From positions 2,852,001 through 2,916,000 of the forward strand of contig NZ_JAOQOK010000001.1 in assembly GCF_025961835.1 (NCBI RefSeq): a DNA stretch of 64,000 bases, given 5' to 3'. Below the pieces are notes generated by a model that had not been told where the DNA came from, did no database searches, and saw nothing but the letters and a program-made list of their open reading frames with translations. Each line of letters begins with the position of its first letter. Position 1 is the first letter of the stretch. Source of the stretch: Sphingobium sp. B2D3C. GTDB lineage: Bacteria > Pseudomonadota > Alphaproteobacteria > Sphingomonadales > Sphingomonadaceae. Both the position numbers and the translations under genes were made by a program. This document shows, in pieces, positions 1 to 9,730 of this stretch.

Positions 1-105
1 TCCGCGCGATCCGCCCGGCCTGGTGCCGCGGCGCACAGCCGTTCGAGTCAAAATAATCGCTTCGCGGCTTGGGTTCGGCGCCGAGGGCGGCTAGGGACTT
101 TGGCC

Positions 106-906
106 ATGTCGACCAAGCAGACTCTCAAGATCGCCTCCTGGAATATCAACAGCGTCCGCGCCCGCCTCGAAATCGTCGAGCGCTTCCTCACCGAGTATCA
201 GCCCGACGTTCTGTGCATGCAGGAGACGAAGGTCGTGGACGGCTCCTTTCCGGAGGGCCTGTTCCGCCGGCTCGGCTATAATCATCAGGTGCTGCACGGC
301 CAGCCGATGCACCATGGCGTGGCCATCGTCAGCCGCATTCCGGTGCGTGAGGACGAGCGACTCGATTGGCAAGCCAATGGCGAGGCGCGCCACATCGGCG
401 TGCGGCTGGAAAACGGGCTGCGCATCGAGAATGTCTACGTGCCCGCCGGCGGCGAAGAGCCGGACCGCACGATCAACCGCAAGTTCGGCCAGAAGCTCGA
501 TTTTCTGCAGCGTATGATCGATTGGTCCGGCAAGCTCGGCGGATCGACCCTGCTGCTCGGCGACTTCAACGTCGCGCCGCTGGAGTGCGATGTGTGGAGC
601 CACAAGCAGCTCATCAACGTCGTCAGCCACACCCAGATCGAGCGCGACCTGCTCGGCCATCTCCAAAGCTCGCACAACTGGATCGACCTTGGCCGGCGCT
701 TCGTGCCCGCGCCCGAGCGGCTCTACACCTGGTGGAGCTACCGCGCGCAGGATTGGGCGAAGTCTGATCGCGGCCGTCGGCTCGACCATATGTGGCTGAG
801 CCCCGACCTCGCGGAGACGGCGGTCTCGCATCAAGTCGCCGAGGATTGCCGCAGCTGGACGCGCCCCTCGGACCACGCTCCGCTGATTACGGAATTCGCC
901 TTCTGA
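106..906 (+). CDS. xth: Exodeoxyribonuclease III (AP endonuclease)
   Basis: Mg-dependent 3'-5' exonuclease and AP endonuclease of base-excision repair, cytosolic, about 266 aa, the usual family length. Family motifs are in order: ASWNIN near residue 10, QETK with the metal-binding Glu40, LLLGDFN with Asp153 and Asn155, and the C-terminal SDHAPL with catalytic His257. I use the ATG at 106; a TTG two codons upstream would only add Met-Ala. The neighbour ribA begins 13 nt downstream on the same strand, so the genes may be co-transcribed. Identity is secure; the exact start is less so. Confidence 0.95.
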   Translation: MSTKQTLKIASWNINSVRARLEIVERFLTEYQPDVLCMQETKVVDGSFPEGLFRRLGYNHQVLHGQPMHHGVAIVSRIPVREDERLDWQANGEARHIGVRLENGLRIENVYVPAGGEEPDRTINRKFGQKLDFLQRMIDWSGKLGGSTLLLGDFNVAPLECDVWSHKQLINVVSHTQIERDLLGHLQSSHNWIDLGRRFVPAPERLYTWWSYRAQDWAKSDRGRRLDHMWLSPDLAETAVSHQVAEDCRSWTRPSDHAPLITEFAF

Positions 907-919
907 TGGGCGCGCGATA

Positions 920-1984
920 ATGGACGGGCGCGCTGCGGCTCGCGCCATCGATGCCCTTCGGCGCGGCTGGCCTGTCCGGCTGGTCGATGCAGGCGGCGCA
1001 CTGACGCTGCTGCCTGTGGAAGGCGCGACGCCGACGAGCCTCTCCTCGTTCGACCCGGCGGCAGAGGCGCCCCTGCTGCTCTCCGCCGCGCGGGCCGTCA
1101 CGCTCAAGCTCGCCAACCAGCGGGAGGCGGCGGACCCACAGGCGCCGGCCCTCATCGCCCGCGAGCGCTGGATCGATTCGCCGGCCGCCGCCATGGCCAT
1201 TGCCGATCCGGTGCGCGATCTCGCGACGCCGCTCAAAGGCCCGTTCCGCGCCCTGCCGGTTCCGCACCCGGTCCTGGCCGCCGCCGCCCTCACCCTTGCG
1301 CGCCTCGCCGGCATGTTGCCCGCCTTCTTCATCGGATCTGAGGACGCCGAGGCCGAGGTGCAGCTGAGCGCGGACGACATCGCCACTTATGCAGACCCGA
1401 CCCGGCTCGCCATCGCCGCCCGCGCGCGGCTGCCCGTCGAAGCCAGCGTGGATGCGCAGATCATCGCCTTCCGCTCGCCGGAAGATCCGCGTGAGCACAT
1501 CGCCCTCGTCATCGGCGAGCGCGACGGCAGCGCCCCGGTCGTCCGCCTGCACAGCGAGTGCCTGACCGGCGACGTGCTCGGCTCGCTCAAATGCGATTGC
1601 GGCCCGCAATTGCACGGCGCTCTGCACGAGATCGCCCATGCGCGCTGGGGCGTTCTGCTCTACCTCCGACAGGAGGGGCGCGGCATTGGCCTCATCAACA
1701 AGCTGCGTGCCTATCAGCTGCAGGATCAGGGCTTCGACACGGTAGACGCCAATGTCCGCCTGGGCTTCGCCATCGATGCACGTGATTTCGGCGTGGCGGC
1801 GCGGATGCTCGATCTTCTCGGCATCGGCGAAATCCGGCTGCTCACCAACAATCCGGAGAAGGTCGCGGGCCTGGAATCGCAGGGCATCCGCGTTGCCGAA
1901 CGGCTGCCGCTGGCTTTGCCCTCCAATCCCCATAATGAGCGCTATCTCGCGACCAAGCGGGACCGCACCGGCCACCAGTTATGA
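920..1984 (+). CDS. ribA: GTP cyclohydrolase II
   Basis: Opens the imidazole ring of GTP to give the first riboflavin-pathway intermediate. The catalytic domain occupies the C-terminal 200 residues. It carries the zinc ligands Cys214, Cys225 and Cys227 in HSECLTGDVLGSLKCDCG and the active-site segment YLRQEGRGIGL near residues 250-260. The N-terminal 150 residues are not a DHBP synthase domain I recognise; long RibA forms of this type are common in alphaproteobacteria. The stop overlaps the next start by 4 nt (ATGA), so the downstream gene is probably translationally coupled. Confidence 0.95.
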   Translation: MDGRAAARAIDALRRGWPVRLVDAGGALTLLPVEGATPTSLSSFDPAAEAPLLLSAARAVTLKLANQREAADPQAPALIARERWIDSPAAAMAIADPVRDLATPLKGPFRALPVPHPVLAAAALTLARLAGMLPAFFIGSEDAEAEVQLSADDIATYADPTRLAIAARARLPVEASVDAQIIAFRSPEDPREHIALVIGERDGSAPVVRLHSECLTGDVLGSLKCDCGPQLHGALHEIAHARWGVLLYLRQEGRGIGLINKLRAYQLQDQGFDTVDANVRLGFAIDARDFGVAARMLDLLGIGEIRLLTNNPEKVAGLESQGIRVAERLPLALPSNPHNERYLATKRDRTGHQL

Positions 1985-2511
1985 GCGAGGCCCCGGCCAT
2001 TCTGGTCGATGGCAAGGCAGGGCGGCTGACCATCGGCGACTGGTCCTGCGCCTGTGTCATCGGCAAGGGCGGGCTCATCGCTGCGGCGGACAAGCGCGAG
2101 GGCGACGGCGCCTCGCCCATCGGTGATTGGCCAGTGCGCGCCGCGCTGCTCCGCCCCGGTCGCATCGATGCCGCTCAGGCGCCCGCAATCCCGTGGCGCT
2201 GGGTCCGGCCGGACGATGGCTGGAGCGACGATCCCGCCGACCCGGCCTATAACCGCCCCGTCCATCTGCCGCGCCACACCAGCCACGAGCTGCTCGCACG
2301 CGCGGATCAGGCCTATGACGTCATCATCGTCCTTGGCCATAATGATGCGCCGCCAACGCCCGGCATGGGCAGCGCGATCTTCTTCCACCAATGGGTGATC
2401 GGTGAGAATGGCCAGCCCAAGGCGACGGAAGGCTGTGTCGCCATCGCCTCGGACGACATGCGCACCGTCCTTGGGCTGCTTCGCCCCGGCACGACGCTCC
2501 GTTTGCGATAG
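1981..2511 (+). CDS. L,D-transpeptidase (YkuD) catalytic-domain protein without signal peptide
   Basis: 176 aa. The C-terminal half matches the YkuD fold: GHND with His120, GSAIFFH with His136, and the nucleophile motif TEGCVAIA with Cys152. Family members cross-link peptidoglycan or attach proteins to it in the periplasm. This one has no signal peptide or membrane anchor at its N-terminus (MSEAPAILVDGKAGRL), so either export is non-classical or it acts on a cytoplasmic substrate. It overlaps ribA by 4 nt. The fold assignment is firm; the substrate is unknown. Confidence 0.85.
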   Translation: MSEAPAILVDGKAGRLTIGDWSCACVIGKGGLIAAADKREGDGASPIGDWPVRAALLRPGRIDAAQAPAIPWRWVRPDDGWSDDPADPAYNRPVHLPRHTSHELLARADQAYDVIIVLGHNDAPPTPGMGSAIFFHQWVIGENGQPKATEGCVAIASDDMRTVLGLLRPGTTLRLR

Positions 2512-2551
2512 CGCATCCTGCCGCATTCAACGGCTCGTCGCGAAACCACCC

Positions 2552-2573
2552 CATGGTAAGCAGCGCTTAACCA
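2552..2573 (+). promoter_or_regulatory. CtrA-like binding motif upstream of the PAS/MCP gene
   Basis: GTAA at 2556-2559, seven bases, then TTAACC at 2567-2572. This approaches the alphaproteobacterial CtrA consensus TTAA-N7-TTAACC, and a reverse TTACCAT half-site overlaps it at 2553-2559. It lies 40 nt before the start of the chemoreceptor-like gene. CtrA control of motility genes is established in alphaproteobacteria; the assignment here is by motif only. Confidence 0.35.
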
Positions 2574-2611
2574 CAGGGGCCTCACCTGCCGGGACGACCA
2601 CAAGGTGATTC

Positions 2612-3304
2612 ATGAACGCATATCTCGAAGACGGGCGGACCGACGCAGCATGGCAAGCCATTTGCCGGTCCCAGGGCGTCATCGAATTCAGCCCGGAAGG
2701 CACCATCTTGTGGGCCAATGACGTCCTGCTCGAGGCATTGGGCTACCGCCTCGATGAGGTGGTCGGCGAGCATCATCGCATCTTCTGCGCGCCATCCTTC
2801 GTGCGCTCCACTGACTATGCGGCCTTCTGGCGGACACTGACCTCCGGCGCGTTCCACGCCGGCCGCTATGAGCGGCGCTCACGCGGCGGCGCCTCTGTCT
2901 ATCTTCAGGCCACCTATAATCCCGTTGTCGATTGTCAGGGTAGACCGGTGCGCATCCTCAAGATCGCCTCCGACGTCACCCGGCAGGTCCAGCTCGAACA
3001 GGAAGTGCAGGCCCGCTATGAGGAAAGCCAGCGCCTGCAGGGTGAATTGCAGCGCGGCAATGCCCGGCTCCAGTCCACCATGGCCGAACTGGCGGCCATC
3101 GTGACCACGATCGGCGCCATCGCCAACCAGACCAACCTGCTGGCGCTCAACGCCCGCATTGAAGCCGCCCGCGCCGGCGAGGCCGGTCAGGGCTTCGCGG
3201 TCGTCGCCAATGAGGTGAAGAAGCTGGCCGGGGATACGCGCCTCGCGACCTCCCGCGCGGCGGACATGATGAAGCACAGCATCGCGCCGGACATCGCCGC
3301 CTGA
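2612..3304 (+). CDS. Soluble PAS-domain protein with truncated chemoreceptor signalling tip
   Basis: 230 aa with no transmembrane segment. Residues about 15-125 form a PAS domain of the Aer/BdlA type, with [21 protein letters not shown] near its end. A short coiled coil at 130-160 follows. Residues about 165-215 then give the conserved methyl-accepting protein tip ([20 protein letters not shown], then [15 protein letters not shown]). The tip is the CheA/CheW contact region. The methylation helices and HAMP domain are missing, and the protein ends about 15 residues after the tip, so the receptor hairpin is only about half formed. It may be a stand-alone cytoplasmic redox or energy sensor, or a degenerate one. 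Confidence 0.85.
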   Translation: MNAYLEDGRTDAAWQAICRSQGVIEFSPEGTILWANDVLLEALGYRLDEVVGEHHRIFCAPSFVRSTDYAAFWRTLTSGAFHAGRYERRSRGGASVYLQATYNPVVDCQGRPVRILKIASDVTRQVQLEQEVQARYEESQRLQGELQRGNARLQSTMAELAAIVTTIGAIANQTNLLALNARIEAARAGEAGQGFAVVANEVKKLAGDTRLATSRAADMMKHSIAPDIAA

Positions 3305-3305
3305 G

Positions 3306-5162
3306 CTACTCCGCCGCATCCTCCAGCGAGGCGCTGGGTTCGGATGCTGCCAATCCCGCCTCCGGGTTCATCCGCTCGGCCTGCTGGCGCATCCACATCT
3401 GCGCATAATGGCCGCCGAGCGCGAGCAATTGCGCATGCGTGCCCTGCTCGACCACGCGGCCGTCATCCATCACGATGATGCTGTCGGCATGGACGATGGT
3501 CGAGAGCCGGTGCGCGACGATGATCGTCGTGCGCCGCGCCGCCACGTCATCGAGCACGGTCTGGATCGCTGCTTCCGTGCGGCTGTCGAGCGCACTGGTC
3601 GCCTCATCAAGGACCAGAATCGGTGGGTCCTTGACCAGCGTGCGCGCGATGGCGACGCGCTGCTTCTCACCACCGGAGAGCTTGAGGCCACGCTCACCCA
3701 CCCGCGTGTCATAGCCCTTGGGCAGGGAGTCGATGAAGCGGTCGATCGCCGCCCCGCGCGCGCCGGCCTCGATATCCGCCTGCGTCGCGCCGTCGCGGCC
3801 ATAAGCGATGTTGTAGCCGACGGTATCGTTGAACAGCACCATGTCCTGCGGCACGATACCGATGGCGGCGCGCAGCGAGGTCTGTTGCACGCGGGCGATA
3901 TCCTGCCCGTCGATGAGGATGCGGCCGCTCTGAATATCGTAGAAGCGGAAGAGCAGCCGCGCGATGGTCGACTTGCCGGCGCCGGAATGCCCGACCACCG
4001 CGAGCGTCGTACCCGCCGCGACATGGAAGCTCACGCCCTTGAGGATCGTCCGGTCGGGATCATAGCCGAACACCACGTCCTCGAAGCGGATATCGCCCGC
4101 CGTCACCGTAAGCGGCGGCGCATCGGGCACGTCCTTTATTTCGGTCTCGGTATCGATCAGCCTGAACATCGCCTCCATGTCGATGAGGCCTTGGCGGATC
4201 GTGCGATACACCATGCCGAGCAGATCGAGCGGGCGGAAAAGCTGCATCAGCAGCGCATTCACCAGCACGACATCGCCCGGCGTGAACCGGCCCTGCGCCC
4301 AGCCCCACACCGTAAACGCCATCGCGCCGCCCATCATCACATTGGTGATGAGCGCCTGGCCGATGTTGAGCATCGCAAGGCTGTTGTTGCTCTTGGTCGC
4401 CGCGTTCATGTAGCTGCGCTGCGCAGCCCCGTAGCGCGCGGCCTCGCGGTCCTCCGCCGTGAAATATTTGACCGTCTCGAAGTTGAGCAGGCTGTCCACG
4501 GCATGGGCCGTCGCCCCGGTATCGAGATCGACCATCTCCCGCCGCAGCGCGTTGCGCCATTCGGTGATCTTCTGCGTGAAGGCCGTGTAGAGCGCGATCA
4601 TCACCAGCGTGCCCGCCACCAGCCCGAAGCCGAACTTGACCTGGAAGATGATGCACACCGCGATCAGCTCGATCGCCGTCGGGGCGATGTTGAAGAGCAG
4701 GAAGTGCAGCATCGTCTCGATCGACGTGGTGCCCCGCTCGATGACCTTGGTGACGCCGCCGGTCTTGCGGTTGAGGTGGAAGCGCAACGAGAGATTGTGC
4801 AGGTGGCGCAGCGTCTGCTCCGCCATCAGCCGCTGGGCATTGCGCCCGACCCGCTCGAAGGCGACATTGCGCAGATTGTCAGAGACGACGCCGCCAAAGC
4901 GCGCGCCCGCATAAGCCAGCACCAGCCCCAATGCGACGGCCACCCCCGCCTGCATCCCCGGCCCCATCCGGTCGATAATGCCCTTATAGGCGAAGGGCAT
5001 GACGAGGATGATCGCCTTGCCCAGCAACACCAGCACCAGCGCGACGATGATCCGCGCCTTGAGATTGGGTTCGCCCGCCGGCCAGAGATAGGGCAGGAAG
5101 CGCCGCAACGTCGCCCATGCGGGCGGCGTGGGCAGATCCTTATCCTGATTGTCCGGTGGCAT
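3306..5162 (-). CDS. Atm1/HMT1-type ABC exporter (fused permease-ATPase)
   Basis: 618 aa half-transporter that works as a homodimer in the inner membrane. Six membrane helices span residues about 35-320. The ATPase domain has Walker A GHSGAGKST, Q-loop VPQDMVLF, signature LSGGEKQR, Walker B ILVLDEATSALD and the switch His in VAHRLST. The N-terminus (RRFLPYLWPAGEPN) and the DNLRNVAFERVG segment resemble the Novosphingobium aromaticivorans Atm1 exporter as I remember it; that family moves glutathione conjugates and confers heavy-metal tolerance. It converges on the PAS/MCP gene with a 1-nt gap. Confidence 0.93.
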   Translation of the reverse strand: MPPDNQDKDLPTPPAWATLRRFLPYLWPAGEPNLKARIIVALVLVLLGKAIILVMPFAYKGIIDRMGPGMQAGVAVALGLVLAYAGARFGGVVSDNLRNVAFERVGRNAQRLMAEQTLRHLHNLSLRFHLNRKTGGVTKVIERGTTSIETMLHFLLFNIAPTAIELIAVCIIFQVKFGFGLVAGTLVMIALYTAFTQKITEWRNALRREMVDLDTGATAHAVDSLLNFETVKYFTAEDREAARYGAAQRSYMNAATKSNNSLAMLNIGQALITNVMMGGAMAFTVWGWAQGRFTPGDVVLVNALLMQLFRPLDLLGMVYRTIRQGLIDMEAMFRLIDTETEIKDVPDAPPLTVTAGDIRFEDVVFGYDPDRTILKGVSFHVAAGTTLAVVGHSGAGKSTIARLLFRFYDIQSGRILIDGQDIARVQQTSLRAAIGIVPQDMVLFNDTVGYNIAYGRDGATQADIEAGARGAAIDRFIDSLPKGYDTRVGERGLKLSGGEKQRVAIARTLVKDPPILVLDEATSALDSRTEAAIQTVLDDVAARRTTIIVAHRLSTIVHADSIIVMDDGRVVEQGTHAQLLALGGHYAQMWMRQQAERMNPEAGLAASEPSASLEDAAE

Positions 5163-5239
5163 GGATGCCAGTTAGGCGCGCGGCAACCGCTTGCCAAGGG
5201 TGGTGATCATCCCAATGCGCAAGAGCGGCCCTGCCCTCC

Positions 5240-6175
5240 TCACGCCCGCGCGCTGAAGACGCTCCAGCCGGTCGCTTCGGCCAGCCGTTCCAGGGCGCGC
5301 GTGCCGAGGTGGGAGTTGCCGCTTTCGTTGAGGCCGGGCGACCAGACGGCGATGCTCGCCTTGCCGGGTACGACGGCGAGAATGCCACCGCCGACGCCGG
5401 ATTTGCCCGGCATCCCCACCCGAAAGGCGAAGTCGCCGCTGGCGTCATAATGGCCGCAGGTCAGCATCAGCGCGTTGATGCGGCGAGCGCGGCGGGGCGA
5501 GACCACGCGCCCGCCCGCCGGCTGGCGTCCATCCAGCATGAGGAAGCGGCCGGCCTGCGCCAGCTGCACGCAATCCATCGCAATGGCGCATTGGTGGAAA
5601 TAGCAGCCCGTCACCAGTTCGACGGGATTGTGGATGTTGCCGAAGGCCCGCATGTAATTGGCCAGCGCGATGTTCCGATAGCCGGTCTCCGCCTCGCCGC
5701 GCGCCACGCTTTCATCGATGGCGATGCTCTCGTCATCGGCCAGATAGCGCACGAAGCGCAGCAGCGCGCCGATGGATTCGCGCGGTTGATGGCCGGAAAG
5801 ATTGACGTCCGCCACCACCAGCGCACCCGCGTTGATGAAGGGATTGCGCGGAATGCCCTGCTCGGCCTCGAGCTGAACAATGGAGTTGAAGGCATTGCCG
5901 GAAGGCTCGCGGCCGACGCGCTTCCAGAGCTGGTCCCCCACCTTGCCGAGCGCCATGGTGAGCGCGAACACCTTGGAGATGGACTGGATCGAAAAGCTCG
6001 TGCGCGCATCCCCGCCCATGGCGATGGTCCCATCCGCGCCGACAATGGCCATGCCGAACTGGTCCGGGGACACGTTGGCAAGGCCGGGGATATAGGTCGC
6101 GACGGCGCCGCGATCCCGTTCGGCCGCCATGGCCGCGACGATCTCGTCGACGATTGTCTGCAGGTCGCCAGCCAT
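5240..6175 (-). CDS. glsA: Glutaminase
   Basis: Hydrolyses glutamine to glutamate and ammonia; serine-dependent, beta-lactamase-like fold, about 311 aa. Diagnostic segments are [17 protein letters not shown] with the SxxK catalytic pair, [14 protein letters not shown], and [12 protein letters not shown] place the start at the ATG at 6175 (MAGDLQTI). A TTG at 6187 would overlap the symporter stop by 4 nt and is also possible. It lies directly after a dicarboxylate/glutamate symporter in the same operon, so the pair may take up and generate glutamate together. Confidence 0.93.
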   Translation of the reverse strand: MAGDLQTIVDEIVAAMAAERDRGAVATYIPGLANVSPDQFGMAIVGADGTIAMGGDARTSFSIQSISKVFALTMALGKVGDQLWKRVGREPSGNAFNSIVQLEAEQGIPRNPFINAGALVVADVNLSGHQPRESIGALLRFVRYLADDESIAIDESVARGEAETGYRNIALANYMRAFGNIHNPVELVTGCYFHQCAIAMDCVQLAQAGRFLMLDGRQPAGGRVVSPRRARRINALMLTCGHYDASGDFAFRVGMPGKSGVGGGILAVVPGKASIAVWSPGLNESGNSHLGTRALERLAEATGWSVFSARA

Positions 6176-6183
6176 CGGAGCGA

Positions 6184-7506
6184 TCAATGGATGACGATAT
6201 CGGCCGGCTCCTGCGGCAGCTCATCGCGTGAGGTGCTGGCGATCACCTGCGCCGCGACAAGATCGCCCACCACATTCACCGTAGTGCGACACATATCGAG
6301 GAAGCGGTCCACACCCAGCACGAGCCCGATGCCCGCCGGGGGCACGCCCACGCTGGCGAGGATGAGCGCGATTACCGGCAGCGTACCGGCCGGAACGCCC
6401 GCCGTGCCGATCCCGCCCATGATGCAGATGAGCATCACGACGAGCTGCTGGCCCAGCGTCAGATCGACGCCGAAAAACTGCGCGAGGAACAGCACCGTCA
6501 CGCCCTCGAACATGGCTGAGCCATTCTGATTGGCGGTAGCGCCGATGGTGAGCACGAAGCGGGAGATGGGGCGCGGAAGCTTCAGTTTCTCCTCGGCGAC
6601 CCGCAACGATGTGGGCAGGGTCGCATTGGAAGAGGCCGTGGCGAAAGCCATCACGCTCGCTTCCTGGGTCTCGCGGAAGAAGGCGATGGGATTCTTGCCT
6701 GCGATGAACTTGAGGATGAGCGGAAACACGCCGAACATCTGCATGCCGAGCGCCAGCAGCACGACAAAGACGAAGGCGGAGAGGCGCCCGATCAGTTCCC
6801 AGCCGAACAGCGCCGCCAGATTGAACATGAAGCAGAAGATGGCGATGGGCGCGAGCTTGATGACAAGGCCGATGAGCCGCATCGAGACCTCGAAAATGCC
6901 TTCGAACCCGGCCTTGATCGTCGCGGTCTTCGCCGGATCGACCAGCAGGAAGCCGACGCCGAAGAAGAGCGCGAAGAACATCACCGCCAGAATGTCGTTC
7001 GCGCTCATCGCCGCGACGAAGTTGGTCGGCACGATCGCCAGCACCGCCTCGACGCCGGTTTTGGACTCGCCGGCCTGCGCCACGATGGAGGCCGCCCCTT
7101 CCGAGGATTGCGCGATCATGCTCCGGGCCAGCGCCGGATTGATGCCGCCGCCAGGCTGGAGCAGATTGACGAGCGCCAGAGAGATGGCGACCGAGATGCT
7201 GGAAACGACGACCGTGTAGAGCAAGGTGCGCAGGCCCACGGTCTTGAGATGCCGCGCCTCGCCCATATCCGCCACGCCCACGATCAGCGCCGAGACCAGC
7301 AGCGGAATGATGAGCATGAACAGCAGGCGCAGGAAGATCTGGCCAATGGGCTGCGTGACATAAGTGGTGACGAGCGCCACCCAGGCCGCGTCTGCTGCAA
7401 CGCTGTGGACGATCAGCCCCAACACCAGCCCCGCAAGGAACCCGCCGAGCATCCAGTATTGCAGGCGCGTTTCCTTGCGGTCTTCGCCCGCGCTGGCTTC
7501 GGTCAT
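6184..7506 (-). CDS. Dicarboxylate/amino acid:cation symporter (DAACS family)
   Basis: About 440 aa integral membrane protein of the glutamate/C4-dicarboxylate symporter family. Hydrophobic helices run throughout. Substrate- and ion-binding signatures are the serine-rich loop [14 protein letters not shown], then [11 protein letters not shown] and [13 protein letters not shown]. The start is the ATG at 7506, preceded by a strong AAGGGGA ribosome-binding site; longer readings have no such signal. It is transcribed immediately upstream of glutaminase, which points to glutamate or aspartate as likely substrate, but the family also takes succinate and malate. Confidence 0.92.
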   Translation of the reverse strand: MTEASAGEDRKETRLQYWMLGGFLAGLVLGLIVHSVAADAAWVALVTTYVTQPIGQIFLRLLFMLIIPLLVSALIVGVADMGEARHLKTVGLRTLLYTVVVSSISVAISLALVNLLQPGGGINPALARSMIAQSSEGAASIVAQAGESKTGVEAVLAIVPTNFVAAMSANDILAVMFFALFFGVGFLLVDPAKTATIKAGFEGIFEVSMRLIGLVIKLAPIAIFCFMFNLAALFGWELIGRLSAFVFVVLLALGMQMFGVFPLILKFIAGKNPIAFFRETQEASVMAFATASSNATLPTSLRVAEEKLKLPRPISRFVLTIGATANQNGSAMFEGVTVLFLAQFFGVDLTLGQQLVVMLICIMGGIGTAGVPAGTLPVIALILASVGVPPAGIGLVLGVDRFLDMCRTTVNVVGDLVAAQVIASTSRDELPQEPADIVIH

Positions 7507-7579
7507 GCTCGATCCCCTTTTGGTGTTGCGCGGCAGGCTAACAGTGCGGGGAGCGCATCGCAAATACGCAAAAAGCCAC

Positions 7580-8005
7580 TCAGCATCCCAGAAGATGCAA
7601 CGCCACCTCGCGCTGATGCGGGGCACGGCGATGCTCGACCAGATATATGCCCTGCCAGGTGCCGAGCGCCAGCCGCCCGCCGATCAGCGGCACGCTGAGC
7701 GAAACGCCGGTCAGTACGGCCTTGAGATGCGCCGGCATATCGTCCGGCCCTTCATCGTCATGCAGGTAACGCTGGTCCTCGGGCGCCATCCGCGCCAGCC
7801 AGGCGAGCAGATCCTTCTGCACCGCGGGCGCGGCATTTTCCTGAATGGTGAGCGAGGCGGAGGTGTGGCGGCAGAAAACGGTCAGCAGGCCTTCGTCCAT
7901 GCCCTGCGCCAAAGCCCAGCGCGAAACCTCGCGGCTGATCTCCACCATGGCCTGCCCGGGCGTCGCAATGCGCAGGACCGTGCTGGCCTGCCGCAGATCA
8001 GCCAT
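7580..8005 (-). CDS. YjbQ/UPF0047 family protein
   Basis: 141 aa, matching the length of the YjbQ family (a small beta-barrel protein of uncertain role; weak thiamine-phosphate synthase activity has been reported for some members). Family signatures are TVFCRHTSASLTIQEN, the DDEGPDDMPAHLK loop with conserved acidic residues and His, and LGTWQGIYLVEHR near the end. It starts at ATG 8005, 18 nt after the lipoprotein stop, so it may be last in the aroC-lipoprotein transcript. Confidence 0.9.
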   Translation of the reverse strand: MADLRQASTVLRIATPGQAMVEISREVSRWALAQGMDEGLLTVFCRHTSASLTIQENAAPAVQKDLLAWLARMAPEDQRYLHDDEGPDDMPAHLKAVLTGVSLSVPLIGGRLALGTWQGIYLVEHRRAPHQREVALHLLGC

Positions 8006-8023
8006 GACCGGCGGGCGCTAAGA

Positions 8024-8611
8024 TCACGAGCAGCCTTCGACCCACTGGACCTGCTCCCACTGGCCGATGCGCCAGCTCTGCACGGTCTTGCCGTCCGTCT
8101 CCGCGATCAGCCCCGTCGGCGCATTGTCCCGATGGAACACCAGATAATGGCCGGTCGGCCCGGTATAGGGATGCGGCTGCACCTCGGCTGAACCGAGCCG
8201 CTTGATCGCCTCGGCTTCGCTCTGGCCCACGCGCAGGCCAAATGGTCCCTCATGCTGCGCATCGGAGACATCGACCCGCACGACATGGTCGCCATCCAGC
8301 ATCACCGCCGCCTCCGGCCAGCCCTTGAAATGCGCATAGGTGCAGGTCGAGCCCGGCATGGGATCATCCCGCCCGGCGACCGCGAGCCCTTCAGCGGCCA
8401 GCTCGGCGAGGGTCGCGCCGATGCGGATCGGCCCGACCTGGTTGAGCGTCTCTGCCTGCGCCGGCTCTGCAGCCGCATTCGCCGCGTCGGCGCTGTCATT
8501 GGCCGGCACAGCCACGTTGCGACCCGCCTGCGCGCCATTGTCCGGATCTTCAGGCTGGGATTGGCAGGCGGCAAGGCTTGCCAGAGCGAGGATGGCGAGG
8601 GCCGTCCTCAT
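8024..8611 (-). CDS. Predicted outer-membrane or periplasmic lipoprotein
   Basis: 195 aa. A lipoprotein signal peptide is visible: positively charged start, hydrophobic run [10 protein letters not shown] and the lipobox LAAC, giving a lipidated Cys near residue 17. An Ala/Asn/Asp-rich linker follows, then a domain containing [31 protein letters not shown] and two further cysteines. I do not recognise a family. The ATG at 8611 overlaps the aroC stop by 4 nt, so it is probably translated with aroC although a functional link is not obvious. Confidence 0.8.
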   Translation of the reverse strand: MRTALAILALASLAACQSQPEDPDNGAQAGRNVAVPANDSADAANAAAEPAQAETLNQVGPIRIGATLAELAAEGLAVAGRDDPMPGSTCTYAHFKGWPEAAVMLDGDHVVRVDVSDAQHEGPFGLRVGQSEAEAIKRLGSAEVQPHPYTGPTGHYLVFHRDNAPTGLIAETDGKTVQSWRIGQWEQVQWVEGCS

Positions 8612-9678
8612 CCGCACTGCGCCCGGTGGAGCAGCGCCTGATCGGCCAGCACCAGCGCCATCATCGCCTCGACCACCGGCACCCCGCGAATGCCGACGCA
8701 GGGATCATGGCGACCCTTGGTGCGGATGTCCGCTGCCGTCCCCTCGCGCGTCACCGTTTCCTGCGGAATGAGGATCGAGCTGGTCGGCTTGAACGCCACG
8801 CGCACCCGGATCGGCTGACCGGTAGCGATCCCACCGGCGATGCCACCGGCATGATTGGCAAGGAAGACGGGGCGACCGTCATTGCCCGGCCGCATCGGGT
8901 CGGCATTCTCTTCGCCGCGCAGGCGGGCAGCGGCAAAGCCGTCGCCAATCTCCACGCCCTTCACCGCGTTGATGCTCATCATCGCCGCCGCCAGTTCGCT
9001 GTCCAGTTTGGCATAGAGCGGTGCGCCCCAGCCGGCAGGCACGCCCATGGCGACGCATTCGACCACGGCGCCGAGCGAGGAGCCATCCTTGCGGGCCGCA
9101 TCGACAAGCGCTTCCCAGCGCGCCGCCGCAGCCGGATCGGGGCAGAAGAAGGGATTATTGCCGATCTCACTGGCATCGAATGCCGCAGGATCGATGGCGT
9201 CCCCGCCGATCTCGCTGACATAGCCGAGGATCTGGACCTGCGGCACAACCAGCCGCGCCACGGCACCCGCCGCAACCCGGCTCGCCGTTTCGCGCGCGGA
9301 TGAGCGCCCGCCGCCGCGATAATCGCGCAGGCCATATTTGGCATCATAGGCATAATCGGCATGGCCAGGCCGATAGGCCTGCGCAACCTCGGAATAGTCC
9401 TTCGAGCGCTGGTCGACATTCTCGATCATCAGGCTGATCGGCGTTCCGGTCGTCTTCCCCTCGAACACGCCGGAGAGGATGCGCACCTGATCCGGCTCCT
9501 GCCGCTGGGTGGTGAAGCGCGACGTGCCCGGGCGGCGCTTGTCCAGCCAGGGCTGCACGTCCGCCTCGCTCAGCGCCAGTCCCGGCGGGCAGCCATCCAC
9601 CACGGCGCCAATGGCCGGACCATGGCTCTCGCCCCAGGTGGTGAAGCGGAAGACCCGCCCGAAACTATTGAAGCTCAT
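8608..9678 (-). CDS. aroC: Chorismate synthase
   Basis: Last step of the shikimate pathway: converts EPSP to chorismate using reduced flavin, in the cytosol. 356 aa, full length. Signatures present are [21 protein letters not shown] at the N-terminus, then [22 protein letters not shown] and [18 protein letters not shown] near the end. It lies between fabI and a lipoprotein on the minus strand. Confidence 0.97.
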   Translation of the reverse strand: MSFNSFGRVFRFTTWGESHGPAIGAVVDGCPPGLALSEADVQPWLDKRRPGTSRFTTQRQEPDQVRILSGVFEGKTTGTPISLMIENVDQRSKDYSEVAQAYRPGHADYAYDAKYGLRDYRGGGRSSARETASRVAAGAVARLVVPQVQILGYVSEIGGDAIDPAAFDASEIGNNPFFCPDPAAAARWEALVDAARKDGSSLGAVVECVAMGVPAGWGAPLYAKLDSELAAAMMSINAVKGVEIGDGFAAARLRGEENADPMRPGNDGRPVFLANHAGGIAGGIATGQPIRVRVAFKPTSSILIPQETVTREGTAADIRTKGRHDPCVGIRGVPVVEAMMALVLADQALLHRAQCG

Positions 9679-9730
9679 GCCATTCTTTCCAGCTCAGCCG
9701 CCAGGGCAGCGCAGACGGCTGCGCTGCCGC

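Noticed and set aside
41..60. tRNA T-loop-like GTTCGAGTC
   Set aside because: The flanking bases do not form a T-stem or acceptor stem and no CCA or anticodon arm is near; chance match.
3408..5450. 680-residue open frame antisense to the Atm1 exporter and glutaminase
   Set aside because: Composition (Arg, His, Asp, Gln-rich, no domains) is that of a high-GC shadow frame; the opposite strand encodes two clear families.
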